A stretch of 64,000 nt of DNA, from positions 1 through 64,000 of the forward strand of contig CAMHPA010000008.1 of NCBI GenBank assembly GCA_946186925.1, read 5' to 3'. Origin of the DNA: an uncultured Bacteroidota bacterium. GTDB lineage: Bacteria; Bacteroidota; Bacteroidia; Bacteroidales; SZUA-534. A program made the position numbers and the translations under genes. The notes under the pieces are model-generated. The model was not told the origin of the DNA and did not search any database. It saw only the letters and a list, made by a program, of their open reading frames with translations. Of the stretch, positions 25,973 to 35,400 are shown in pieces (positions within the stretch are counted from its first letter, which is position 1; the number at the start of each line of letters is the position of its first letter).

Positions 25973-27367
25973 TCAGTTCGATGTTGGTTTGACGTACAGT
26001 TGCCCGGCCTCGCAGCCTACAATCTCAACTTTGGTGCCTTTCTCAATGAATCCGTAAACCGATTTTGCATCGATAACGTGTTTATCTATAATTATTTTGC
26101 CCGATGGCCGCAACACAGTTTCGGCAAAGGCCGTCTGCCCGATAAACTGCTTCAAATCAGGGCTGACCGCAACGAACCCTTCGTCGGTTTGTTGTGTCGC
26201 GGTCAGCGACAGGCGGTTGCCAAAAAGTGTGGCGGTGTAGAATTTTGAGCTTATCCAAAGGCACAAACCTATTGATACCGATGATGATATGATTACCAAT
26301 AGGAGTGATTTCAGCACATCGTCGGGGCTGATGGTTGGCACGTCGCCGTCGAGATTCCCGACCATAGCCATTGTGAGTCCGGTCACAGCCAGAACAATTC
26401 CCGAAATACCGCAGACTCCAAATCCTGGAAATGCGAATAGTTCGATGATTATCAGAATGATGCCCAAAACAAATAGAGCTATCTCCCAATGCGCCGCAAG
26501 TCCTTCAATGTAGAGTGGTGCAAAGTAGAGTATCGCGGCAGCCACAGCGATTACTGATGGGAAGCCGATTCCTGGCGATTGCATCTCAAAATATATGCCG
26601 CCTATTATGGCCATAATGAGCAAACCTTGCAGAGCGGGGTTCATCAGCCAGCCCAGAGTTTTGTCAAGTCTGGTGGGGCGGTATTCGGTTATGACAGCGT
26701 TGGGGTGGTTTTCAAGTTCGAGCACTTCGCCGATGCTTTCAGCCAATCCATCACAGAAACCATGTTTTGTGGCTTCGGTGGCAGTGAAAGTCAGTACCTT
26801 ACCTGCGTCAATCAACCCATTGATGCTGATGTCTTGGTCCACCATGGCTTCGGCAATCTGCGGGTTTCTATGCCATTTGTAAGTGGTGTCGCGGCCGTTA
26901 ATCAGCGTGTCGCAGCCCTGCGCTTCGGCTGTGGCCCGCATAATGCCGCGCATATAGCTTTGGTACTTGTCGGGCATTGCCTCGCCGCTTTGGTTCACCA
27001 CTGTTGCCGCGCCAATGCTTGCGCTCTTCCGCATATAGATTTTGTCGCAGGCAATGGCTATCAGCGCCCCAGCCGATGCCGCGTTGTTGTCGATAAACGC
27101 CACCACCGGAATTGTGCAGTTCAGTATCCGTGTGCGGATTGAGTCGGCATCCACCACCGTGCCGCCGTAGGTGTTCATCCGAATAAGAATCAGGTCGGCG
27201 CTGTCGTGGTAGGCCAAATCAAAGGCTTTCTGCGTTTTTACCCAAAGTGAAGGACTAACATCCTCGTTCATGTCAAACACCAAAACGCGTGTGGTGCTGT
27301 CGGTCGCGGCAGGTGAGTGACTCACTGCCACAAGTATAATTGTCAGTAAAACTGCGAGTTTTCTCAT
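25973..27367 (-). CDS. NfeD-family membrane serine protease
   Basis: A 464-residue protein of the long NfeD type: signal peptide (MRKLAVLLTIILVAVSHSPA), ClpP-like serine protease domain (about 25-200), a block of hydrophobic helices (about 230-390, including IALFVLGIILIIIELFAFPGFGV), and a C-terminal OB-fold NfeD domain (GFVAVSPDLKQFIGQTAFAETVL). By comparison with the archaeal enzyme the dyad should be Ser98 (NNAASAGA) and Lys134 (MPDKYQSYMR). Family members cleave hydrophobic stretches of membrane proteins such as stomatin partners; no stomatin gene is adjacent here. I take the start at 27367 because it gives the signal peptide and lies 24 bases from a -7 box. Probably co-transcribed with the CPBP protease, so the pair may act in membrane quality control. 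Confidence 0.9.
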   Translation of the reverse strand: MRKLAVLLTIILVAVSHSPAATDSTTRVLVFDMNEDVSPSLWVKTQKAFDLAYHDSADLILIRMNTYGGTVVDADSIRTRILNCTIPVVAFIDNNAASAGALIAIACDKIYMRKSASIGAATVVNQSGEAMPDKYQSYMRGIMRATAEAQGCDTLINGRDTTYKWHRNPQIAEAMVDQDISINGLIDAGKVLTFTATEATKHGFCDGLAESIGEVLELENHPNAVITEYRPTRLDKTLGWLMNPALQGLLIMAIIGGIYFEMQSPGIGFPSVIAVAAAILYFAPLYIEGLAAHWEIALFVLGIILIIIELFAFPGFGVCGISGIVLAVTGLTMAMVGNLDGDVPTISPDDVLKSLLLVIISSSVSIGLCLWISSKFYTATLFGNRLSLTATQQTDEGFVAVSPDLKQFIGQTAFAETVLRPSGKIIIDKHVIDAKSVYGFIEKGTKVEIVGCEAGQLYVKPTSN

Positions 27368-27391
27368 ATTCGCGCGTAAATGATTTGTACA

Positions 27392-27399
27392 CAAATCTA
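27392..27399 (-). promoter_or_regulatory. -7 box for the NfeD-CPBP operon
   Basis: The minus strand reads TAGATTTG, matching TAnnTTTG, 24 bases upstream of the start at 27367. No clear -33 element is seen. Confidence 0.5.
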
Positions 27400-27498
27400 T
27401 CAAAATATTTATCTCTTTGAATATTGCCTCCTAATTCAAACTGCCAATAGTAATCATCGCCTGCATAGCCTCATTTGCATCCAAATCTTGTCAGTCTT

Positions 27499-27580
27499 GT
27501 GTAGCGCGCTTCAGTTCACCAAACCAAGTCTGCGTATTGTCGTCCGTTCACATCAGCAAGCTTCTGCTCGCCTTACAGCC
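27499..27580. repeat. Degenerate intergenic repeat, copy A
   Basis: The words GCGCGCTTCAG, CACCAAAC, TGTCGTCCGTTC and CAAGCTTCTGCTCGCC align in the same order with 28833-28905 on the other side of the hydrolase gene. The copies are well diverged. Confidence 0.5.
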
Positions 27581-27598
27581 ATTCCTCATAGCAATAGA

Positions 27599-27628
27599 AA
27601 CGGCCCCGATTTTTTTTGTCGGGGCCGT
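27599..27628 (-). terminator. Terminator-like hairpin after the hydrolase gene
   Basis: The arms AACGGCCCCGA and TCGGGGCCGTT pair perfectly over 11 bp. It lies 27 bases past the stop of the minus-strand hydrolase gene. The T tract on that side is short (TTTC), so its strength is uncertain; on the plus strand it is followed by CCTTTTCTTTT. Confidence 0.6.
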
Positions 27629-27654
27629 TCCTTTTCTTTTGATTTTTTTAAGTG

Positions 27655-28614
27655 TTATTTCTTCGCTGCACGTGCTTCGTTCAGGAAGTTGACCACTTTG
27701 GCCAGATTTTCTTTCGAGTACATATTGAATCCGTGTCCGCCGTCTTCAACCGGTATGAAGTCTGTCTTCACACCTTTAGCTTTCAGCGCGTTGTAGAACG
27801 ATTCACCCTGGCAGAATGGCACCACATTGTCCTTTTTGCCGTGGCAAACAATGATAGGCGGGTCTGAAGGATCAATGAATGTTGGCGCGCTCAAAGCCTT
27901 GTATCGGTTCTCGTTGCCTGCCATTGGCACACCCAGAACCACTTCCTCCGGCGATGTCGGCATTTTCATTGCTTCACCGCAGTCCATGTGCATCAAATCC
28001 ACAGGGCCCGACCAGTCGCAGGCAGCATCAACACTGCTGCTGAAGTTGGTGAACTGCCCCACGTTGCCCTCAAGGTCAACCTCGTAGCCATCGACATCGG
28101 CAACCTTCTCGTTGCGCGTGGTGGCTGCAAGTGAGGCCAAGTGCCCACCCGATGAAAAGCCCGATGTGGCAATGAAACTTGTGTCGAATTTGTATTTCTC
28201 GGCATTGCCGCGTACAAAGCGGATAACAGCCTTAATATCGTTTATCTGTGCCGGATATTTGGCATCGCTGCTCGAACGGTGGTTGGGCGTTACAACGGCA
28301 TAGCCGGCATCGAGTAGGGCGGCACAGATGGTGTTAAGGTCGGCAGCGCCCTTCGAGTTATTGCTGAACCATGCGCTTCCGTAGATGTGGATAACCACCG
28401 GATAGCTTGCCTTTTCTTCTTTCGGCAGATAGATGTCGAGGTTGTGGTAAACCTCATTGTCGCCTGCATAGTTGATGTTGAGGAATTTTTGCGAGTAGCG
28501 CATTGTGTCGGTGCTGTTCTGGTTTCCGCCAAAGCCACCGAAACCGCCACCCATTTGTGCAAAACCGGCTATGCTCAGCAGTCCGGCTGCAAGTGTAAGT
28601 CCTAATTTTTTCAT
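27655..28614 (-). CDS. Secreted alpha/beta-hydrolase, esterase-like
   Basis: A 319-residue exported hydrolase. Signal peptide about 1-19 (ends GFAQ), then a Gly-rich stretch (MGGGFGGFGGNQ) and an alpha/beta-hydrolase fold of the BD-FAE/acetyl-esterase kind: HNLDIYLPKE, PVVIHIYGSAWF in place of the usual HGGGW oxyanion motif, VVTPNHRSSSDAKYPAQINDIKAVIRFVR, nucleophile elbow GFSSGG (Ser154), Asp262 (HGKKDNVVPF) and His294 (GGHGF). Enzymes of this kind remove acetyl or feruloyl groups from plant polysaccharides, which would suit the neighbouring glycan-uptake locus, but it lies outside that operon with its own terminator and promoter. The substrate is not shown by the sequence. Confidence 0.85.
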   Translation of the reverse strand: MKKLGLTLAAGLLSIAGFAQMGGGFGGFGGNQNSTDTMRYSQKFLNINYAGDNEVYHNLDIYLPKEEKASYPVVIHIYGSAWFSNNSKGAADLNTICAALLDAGYAVVTPNHRSSSDAKYPAQINDIKAVIRFVRGNAEKYKFDTSFIATSGFSSGGHLASLAATTRNEKVADVDGYEVDLEGNVGQFTNFSSSVDAACDWSGPVDLMHMDCGEAMKMPTSPEEVVLGVPMAGNENRYKALSAPTFIDPSDPPIIVCHGKKDNVVPFCQGESFYNALKAKGVKTDFIPVEDGGHGFNMYSKENLAKVVNFLNEARAAKK

Positions 28615-28650
28615 ATTTCTAATGTTTAAGTGAGTGTTATTATTTTAAAG

Positions 28651-28658
28651 CAAAATTA
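28651..28658 (-). promoter_or_regulatory. Possible -7 box for the hydrolase gene
   Basis: The minus strand reads TAATTTTG, which fits TAnnTTTG, 36 bases upstream of the start. No -33 element was recognised. Confidence 0.35.
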
Positions 28659-28779
28659 GTATTCGTTCCATTAAAAGGAAATAGTTGTTTCATTAGTTTT
28701 TTAGAAAGCCCTCGTCACCCGCATATTATGTCCGTTCCGCGCCTCAATCATCATTCCGTGAGTCGTGTTTGGCACTTGT

Positions 28780-28905
28780 CCGTTTAGCATAGCGAGCTTC
28801 ATCTCGCAAGTTAAGTTTTTTTGTCTGTCCTGCGAAGCGAGCTTCAGCTCGCCAAACGAGCAAGCCCTGTATGTCCGTTCCGTGCAACAAGCTTCAGCCT
28901 ATAAA
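28780..28905. repeat. Degenerate intergenic repeats, copies B
   Basis: AGCGAGCTTCATCTCGC near 28792 and AGCGAGCTTCAGCTCGCC near 28837 are near-identical hairpin-forming words (GCGAGC with GCTCGC). The second, with its 3' flank GTATGTCCGTTCCG and CAAGCTTCAGCC, aligns with 27499-27580. Confidence 0.55.
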
Positions 28906-28906
28906 C

Positions 28907-28938
28907 AAAAAAAGCCCTGCAGACGTCGTCTGCAGGGC
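28907..28938 (-). terminator. Intrinsic terminator of the T9SS carbohydrate-binding gene
   Basis: Arms GCCCTGCAGACG and CGTCTGCAGGGC pair over 12 bp (28914-28938). On the minus strand seven T follow (28913-28907). It lies 44 bases past the stop at 28982. Confidence 0.85.
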
Positions 28939-28981
28939 CAATGTGTTATTAACAGTTAAACTATTAAAATTTACTTGTTAA

Positions 28982-30346
28982 TTATTTCACAAACTTAACG
29001 GTCTTGTTACCAACCTTAGCAATGTACAAGCCACTTCTCAGGTCAGATACGTTGAGTGAAGTAACGTTCTTAGCAGACTTAACAGCTACACCGTTGATGT
29101 TGTAGATAAGAACGTTAACAGCCTCAGAAGCGAAGAGAACGTCACCAGCTACGTATACGTCGATAGCAGCAGCCTCGTTAACTGATACACCACCTTGTTC
29201 ACCACCACCTTGTTGCTCTTGCGGTTTCTCTACACCAGCAGGGTCAACCTCAAGTTTAACGTTTCTGAAGAATACGTTGTAGTTAGCAGTGTGTTGGATA
29301 CCAGCTTTCTGAGCACCAATGTGGAACTCCCAGCAAGTCAGTGAATCACCTACAACACCATTCTCTACGTAGAGAGTATCGGTGAATTTGGTCCATTGAG
29401 CTGAATCAGGAGTAGCGAAGCCCCATTTAGCGTTTTTGTTGTTACCATTGTGTACATTGAATGCACCAGTACCAGCATAGTTGGTAGAGAACTCAAGTGA
29501 CAGAACCAAAGCTTTCTGTGCTGATGGAGATACTGACTCAAACATTACAAAGAACTGAGCGTCCCATGCGTTGTGTGATTTAGCTGTATCAATGCAGAAG
29601 CCATATACGTCGTCGTCACCGTATTTTACAGTTGTAGCTTCGAAGATGGCGCCATCAAAACGGCCGTCTTTGCCACGGAAAATACCCTTGTTCTCGTTGT
29701 TGCCACCAAGTTGATCCCATGTCAGGACGTTCTCAGGAGCAGCATATTCAGCTGGTGCGGGAGGAGTAACACTTGGTCTCTCACCAATATTTGCCTCATC
29801 AGCGTCTGACTCCATGTCAATTACATCCTCAAAGTTTGCAGTAACCTTAATGTTACGCAGGTAGAGAGTACCATCCTCACGACCCATTGAGCAGTTCAGT
29901 GCAAGAGTACGGATCTCACCAGAAGTGGTAATGGTTTTTGAGAAATCCTGCCAGTCAGTGGTGCACTCAAGAGCGTCCCAACCATCGTTGTTAACGTATG
30001 AGTGAGGATCAGCGTGACCTTGTGCGTTGAATTTAACAACACCGCTGTCCTCTGATTTTCTGTACTGGAATGAGATTTCTACTTCAGTACCAGAAGGAAC
30101 ATTAGCGTCAGCAAATACAATGAAGAACTGAGAATCCCAGTCAGCACCGTCAGCAGCGTAAGTGAAAAGACCGATAATACCATCTTCCACATTACATTTC
30201 TGCTCGTACTCACCCGGGTTGTTTGATTCCCAGCGGTAGATTTCACCTGCTTTTGCGCCAGCAGGATTATCAATCTCTGCCTTTGCATTAGAGGCCATGC
30301 CGCACATTACGGCAACAGCCAACATTGAAAGTAAAGTCTTTTTCAT
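28982..30346 (-). CDS. T9SS-secreted protein with two carbohydrate-binding-like modules
   Basis: A 454-residue secreted protein: signal peptide (MKKTLLSMLAVAVMCGMASNAKA), a first beta-sandwich module (about 24-175, with DWDSQFFIVF ... NAQGHADPHSY ... TTDWQDFSKT), a second (about 206-368, AWDAQFFVMF ... QWTKFTDTLYV), a Gln/Gly linker and a T9SS type A tail (VYVAGDVLFASEAVNVLIYN ... YIAKVGNKTVKFVK). The W-D-x-Q-F motif also occurs in the insert of the lipoprotein at 50518-52065. These modules look like family 4/9-type carbohydrate-binding modules; from memory a similar W-D-x-Q-F, H-x-x-P, F-T-T-x-W pattern occurs in the modules inserted in Bacteroidota GH10 xylanases. No catalytic domain is present. 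Codon choice (AAC, TAC, GTA, GCT) suggests high expression. The start at 30346 begins the signal peptide. Confidence 0.8.
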   Translation of the reverse strand: MKKTLLSMLAVAVMCGMASNAKAEIDNPAGAKAGEIYRWESNNPGEYEQKCNVEDGIIGLFTYAADGADWDSQFFIVFADANVPSGTEVEISFQYRKSEDSGVVKFNAQGHADPHSYVNNDGWDALECTTDWQDFSKTITTSGEIRTLALNCSMGREDGTLYLRNIKVTANFEDVIDMESDADEANIGERPSVTPPAPAEYAAPENVLTWDQLGGNNENKGIFRGKDGRFDGAIFEATTVKYGDDDVYGFCIDTAKSHNAWDAQFFVMFESVSPSAQKALVLSLEFSTNYAGTGAFNVHNGNNKNAKWGFATPDSAQWTKFTDTLYVENGVVGDSLTCWEFHIGAQKAGIQHTANYNVFFRNVKLEVDPAGVEKPQEQQGGGEQGGVSVNEAAAIDVYVAGDVLFASEAVNVLIYNINGVAVKSAKNVTSLNVSDLRSGLYIAKVGNKTVKFVK

Positions 30347-30377
30347 ACTCGAAAAATTTTTAGTTAATAACACGAAG

Positions 30378-30385
30378 CAAATATA
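30378..30385 (-). promoter_or_regulatory. -7 box for the T9SS carbohydrate-binding gene
   Basis: The minus strand reads TATATTTG, a full match to TAnnTTTG, 31 bases upstream of the start at 30346. The -33 region is not clear. Confidence 0.5.
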
Positions 30386-30586
30386 CACATTATTTTAATA
30401 GTGATGCCCTGGCCTTGTATTTTTTGCAACAAAAAAGAGTGTTTTTGAGTAAGAATTTGTGCTGTTGGTAATATTTCGGGCAAACTCGTCCCCTTCATCA
30501 GCAAATTCTATCCATTAGTTCCATGTGGCCCAATAGGAAGCTTTGCAAGTTGCCAGCCAATGTGCGAAGTCAGCCCGCCTCCATAT

Positions 30587-30621
30587 AAAAAAAGAGATGC
30601 CCGAATAGTCAGGCATCTCTT
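30587..30621 (-). terminator. Intrinsic terminator of the minus-strand SusC-SusD operon
   Basis: AAGAGATGCC and GGCATCTCTT pair around a 10-nt loop, and seven T follow on the minus strand. It lies 37 bases past the SusD stop. Confidence 0.85.
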
Positions 30622-30657
30622 ATCATAAATAGAATTATATAAACTCTATTGTCTTGT

Positions 30658-32418
30658 TTACCAACCCGGATTTTGTACAAGAGCGTTGTTGAGTGACATA
30701 GCGCGTTTCGGGAAAGGAAGCAACTCGTGTTTGCCTTTCTTGAATCCTAACGAGCTGCCGTAGGTTTGAACCCAAAGGTCAGCCTCTTGGTTTCCGATTT
30801 TCTCCACAATCACACCTTTATGTTCGCTTGTACCTTCTGTGTACTCGCCAATAGGACCATTGATAAGGTCGGCAAATGTTGGCAGATAGGCGTCTTGTTT
30901 TTCCAGAGTCTCTGTTTTGCCCCAGCGAACAAGGTCGGCAAAGCGGCAGCCCTCGAGCCACAACTCAAACTCTTTCTCGTTCTGTACAGCTTCAAGTGAC
31001 AGAGTTGAAGAAACGGTCTTTGATTGTGCGCGGTTCTGAACATCGTTCAGTGCTTTCAAACCGTCACCGCTGGTCTCGCCAAGTTGTGCGCAAGCCTCAG
31101 CATACATAAGCAGTACCTCGGCATAACGCATAATGCTGGCGTTGCGGTTCAGGTGGCCGTCGTCCAATTGGTCGCCTTGGCTTGGGTGAGCATTGATTTT
31201 GTAGGTGAAGTAACCTGCGTTTGCATAGATATCGTGCGATAAGCCACGCTTTTTGTCTTTTGCCTTGGCGTCGGTTTTGCCAGGAGCAAATTTGTCACCG
31301 TCACTTGCCCATTTCAAGTCATAAAGCATCTCGTCGTATGTTTTAATCCAAGCTTTGCGACGTGCCGATTCCAGACCGTCGTTGGCGATAAGAGCCTCGG
31401 CAAACGGACCAGATGGATTCAGCCAGCCCCAGCCACCAGCAAAGATGCTGGAGTCTTTGAGTGAAGCGTTGTTCACGTAGTCACCACGCCAGGTGAATGT
31501 GCTGTGGTCGTTCCAGCCACCACGCTCTGTACGCTCATATTGACCAGTAAGGTTTGTACCGTCGTAGTTGAATTCAAGCACAGCCTCTGATGAGCCTTTG
31601 CCGTCAGCGTGGCCGATGGTAATCATCTTCTCAGAAGGAACAAGCTCGTAGTTGCCATTGTCAATAACAGATTTCAGGGCAGCTTTTGCGCCAGCATAGT
31701 CTCCCTTCCAAAGCAATGCCTTGCCTTTCACTGCAAGAGCAAAACCTTTGGTTATTCTGACGGCACCTTCGTAGTCGTCGGCACCCTTACGCCACTCAAG
31801 ATCAGCGGCAGCCAGGTCGCATTCTTTGGCAACCCATTCCATAACCGCAGCTTGCGATTCAGAGTTTGCCGGACGGTCAGACGGAGTGAGCACGGTCTCA
31901 ACAATCGGAGGGGTACCCCAGTAGATGCCAAGGAGCATATGGTCGAATGCGCGCATTGCACGAGCCTCGGCTACGCATTTCTTTTGTACCGGGCTAAGCT
32001 CACCCAAACGCTCTGTGGTAAAGTTGTTTATCACATAGTTGCACTTCAAAATCGAAGCGTACAACACATAATAGGCATCTTCTATGTCAATATTGTCATA
32101 GCCATGTACAAATTGGTGCATCTGGCGCTGCTCAACGCAGTCGTCGGTACCTGAACCGCCCAACCAAATGTCATCGCCCATCCAGTTTGTCAATGCAAAG
32201 TATGGTCCGTAATTGTATTGGTGAGTCCAGTGTGAGAAGTATTTCTGAGTTGTGGCATAAACAATTGTTATTGCACTCTCAGCATCTTTGTCGGTTTTAT
32301 AGAAATCCTCAAACGATATGACACCTTTTTGGGGAATATCCAATTCATCTTGGTCGCAACCAGTAGTAAGAGCAAGTGCTCCTGCTGCAACTAATAATAA
32401 ATATTTACTCTTTTTCAT
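30658..32418 (-). CDS. SusD/RagB-family glycan-binding lipoprotein
   Basis: A 586-residue outer-membrane lipoprotein that works as the lid and glycan-capture subunit of the adjacent SusC transporter. Lipoprotein signal peptide with lipobox LTTGC (Cys20). SusD-type TPR-like region with YYVLYASILKCNYVINNF and CVAEARAMRAFDHMLLGIYWG, then the typical C-terminal block RYAEVLLMYAEACAQLGET ... EFELWLEGCRFADLVRWG and an end in LVQNPGW. It lies 13 bases after the SusC gene. It is clearly diverged from the four SusD proteins of the plus-strand cassettes, so it probably handles a different part or size of the glycan. Confidence 0.93.
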   Translation of the reverse strand: MKKSKYLLLVAAGALALTTGCDQDELDIPQKGVISFEDFYKTDKDAESAITIVYATTQKYFSHWTHQYNYGPYFALTNWMGDDIWLGGSGTDDCVEQRQMHQFVHGYDNIDIEDAYYVLYASILKCNYVINNFTTERLGELSPVQKKCVAEARAMRAFDHMLLGIYWGTPPIVETVLTPSDRPANSESQAAVMEWVAKECDLAAADLEWRKGADDYEGAVRITKGFALAVKGKALLWKGDYAGAKAALKSVIDNGNYELVPSEKMITIGHADGKGSSEAVLEFNYDGTNLTGQYERTERGGWNDHSTFTWRGDYVNNASLKDSSIFAGGWGWLNPSGPFAEALIANDGLESARRKAWIKTYDEMLYDLKWASDGDKFAPGKTDAKAKDKKRGLSHDIYANAGYFTYKINAHPSQGDQLDDGHLNRNASIMRYAEVLLMYAEACAQLGETSGDGLKALNDVQNRAQSKTVSSTLSLEAVQNEKEFELWLEGCRFADLVRWGKTETLEKQDAYLPTFADLINGPIGEYTEGTSEHKGVIVEKIGNQEADLWVQTYGSSLGFKKGKHELLPFPKRAMSLNNALVQNPGW

Positions 32419-32431
32419 AACTCTTTAATTT

Positions 32432-35400
32432 TTAGAAGGTAAGGTTAACACCAAAGATTACTTGTTTTGCTGTCGGATAAGTACCCATATCGATGCCAAG
32501 TGAGCTTGTTACGCCGTTTACGTTGGCATTTGAAGCCTCTGGATCAAGACCAGGGTATTTGGTGAAGGTGAAATAGTTCTCAAGCGACGCGAATACACGC
32601 AGACGGCTGATGTAAACCTTGCTCAACAGATCTTTAGGCAGCGAGTAACCCAATTGTATTTGTTTGATTTTGAAGAATGCACCGCTGAACATACTCAGGT
32701 CTGAGCTGAAGGTGTTCTTCTGCCATCCTTTTTTGCTTATGATCGGGAATTTTCCGCCAGGGTTTGTCTCCGGATCATATGCATTCTCGTAGAAGTAGCT
32801 GTAGTTGTTGCAATACGGACGGTCAGTACGCCAAGCCTGAGGCAGGATTTTGTTACCGCTTACGCCAGTGCCGAACACTACCAAGTCAAAGCCTTTGTAA
32901 TCCATATTGATGGTGATACCATAGTTGAGTTTCGGCAGACCGCATCCAAGGTCGGTCATATCGCTCTCGTTTGGCTCAAATTTGCCGTCACCATTGAGAT
33001 CACTGAATATTGGATAACCCTCTTCGTCAAGACCGTCGATCTTGAAGCCGAGGAAGTGCCACAGTGGCTGGCCAACAACGCACTCTGTTGTGATGCTCGA
33101 ACCTTGAAGACTTGTACCAGGAAGTTTGTCAACGGTCGGGTCAAGGTATGTAAGTTCGTTGTGGAGTGTTGCCATGTTGGCGTTGATAGAGTAGTTGAAA
33201 TCACCAATTTTGTCTTTCCAACCAAGCTCAATCTCAAGACCACGGTTCAAAACCTCGCCAGCGTTGGCCATTGTCGAGCTAACACCTGTTTCAAGCAGCG
33301 GGGTGATAGAAATCAACAAACCATTGGTTGTCTTCTTGTACCAGTCAACACCAAGAGTGAGTCGGCCGTTGAGGAAGCGTGCGTCCATACCAAGGTCAAT
33401 CTGCTCTGACTCCTCCCATACAAGTGACGGGTTGGCAAGGCCGTTCGGTTGTGAACCATAGTACAATGCAAAATCAGAATCGTATTGATACCAGTCGTTG
33501 TTGCTGTTGATAACAGCTGCATACGGGTAGTTGCGGAGTACGTTGATGTTACCGTTGCGTCCCCACGATGCTCTCAGTTTCAGGAATGAGAGAATGTCAG
33601 TGCTGATGTTGTCGGCAATAAAGCTTTCGTTGCTGAGTGTCCAACCAGCAGAGAACGATGGGAATTTACCCCAGCGATTGTCTTTTCCAAGTTTCGAAGA
33701 GTCATATGCGTCAGCACGGAAATTGGCTTGCAAGCTGTAACGGTTGTCGAAGCTGTAAGTCAGACGGCCGAAGTATGAAAGGCTCTTGGTGTCGTTTTCA
33801 ACGCCGCCAGTCGATTTCAAAACATCGTCACCCGATTTCAAGAAATCCAGATAGCGGAAGTTCTCGGCATAGCCTTTCAAGATGTCCTTGCCTGTGGCTT
33901 GGCCCCAAGCATTGTCAGAGTGGGTAGATTCCCACGACATACCAGCCATGACACCAATGTTATGTACGTCGGCAAAAGTCTTGTCGTAGTTGATGAAGTT
34001 CTCCCATTGATAGTAGAAGTTGGTGCTGGCTTCAGATCTAATTAAATATTCGTTTCTGTAAACGAACTCGTTGGCAACAAACGGAACCTCGTAGTTGTGA
34101 GTGTTGCTAAAGCCCAAGCGGTAGCCCAAGCGCGATGTGAATACAAAACCATCAATAGGTTTGAAGTTCAACGAGGCCTGGCCACGAACGGTGATACCCT
34201 GACGGTAGCCTTGGCTGCGGTCGCGTTGGATGAATGGGTTCGATGACTGAGTCTGACCACTGATGGGTGATATGCGATAGTATCTCTCACCATCGCCAAG
34301 CACGGCTTTGTAGCCATCTTCACCTTCTGCCAGACCGCTTTCAATGGCGGCTTTTTGGTCACCGGTAAGTTGCTCGTCAAGTTTGTCAGGATCAACATAC
34401 GGGCCGAACAATGGGTCGCTGGTGATAGCGGCCAACAGTGCTGAACCGTTGTCTGATTGCTGGCTGATAGATTCTGTACGCCATTTCTCAATTGAGTTGT
34501 TTGTACCAACGGTCAGCCATTTTTTGATTTTGTAGTCGGCGTTCACCTGGAATGACAAACGTTTGTAGACATCTCTATCGCCTTTGAATATACCGTTCAT
34601 GTTAACGTGGTTGATGGCTGCAAAGTAGCTGCCACGCTCGTTTCCGCCTTGGAAACCTACGGTGTGGCGCTGGCTCCATGTCGGCTCAAAGACCTCATCG
34701 CTCCACTTAATGTCGGCACCGTCATAATTGGTTGTTTCTTCCCAACCTTTTTTCAGGAAGCCCATTTTGTTACCAAAGTCAATGTATTGCTCGGCGTTCA
34801 TAACCTTCAGCTCGCGCGAGAGGCTGCTGCGTTGCCATTGGCCGTTGTAGAAAATGGTACCGTCGTTACCACCGTTTTTACCTTTTTTAGTGGTAATAAG
34901 AACGACACCGTTACCAGCCTGTGCACCATAGATGGCTGCCGATGCTGCGTCTTTCAACACCTCAATAGACTCAATCATTTCAGGATCGAGGTACTGGATG
35001 TTGTCAACCTTCAAACCGTCAACAATCATAAGAGGGCCAAGGCTACCAGAGTTCGAAGATACACCGCGGACGCGGATTTCGGCGCCGGCGCCCGGAGCAC
35101 CTGATGAAGTGATGATTTGAACACCAGCGGCTTTACCTTGCAGTGCCTGTGCGGCATCAGAGGTGGCGCGGTTTGCCAAATCCTCGCCTCTTACTGATGC
35201 TACAGCACCAGTAAGGTCGCTCTTCTTTTGCGTACCATAACCTACAACCACAATCTCGTCCAAACCTACCAAGTCAGGAACAAGGTTTACGTTGTAAGGA
35301 CCGTTGCCATTGACTGTGATTTCCTCTGTAACGTATCCTACATAGGTAATCTGCAGAACATCACCGTCAGCGGCGTTCATTTTAAATTCACCATTACCAG

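Larger units (their letters stand above)
28615..28981. other. Intergenic stretch upstream of the hydrolase gene
   Basis: No gene is seen. It holds a possible -7 box for the hydrolase (28651-28658), diverged repeats with GAGCTTCA(G/T)CTCGC (28780-28905), and the terminator of the convergently read-out T9SS gene (28907-28938). Confidence 0.6.
30347..30657. other. Intergenic stretch upstream of the T9SS carbohydrate-binding gene
   Basis: No gene is seen in 311 bases. It contains the promoter of the downstream minus-strand gene (30378-30385) and the terminator of the SusC-SusD pair (30587-30621). Nothing else stands out. Confidence 0.6.
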
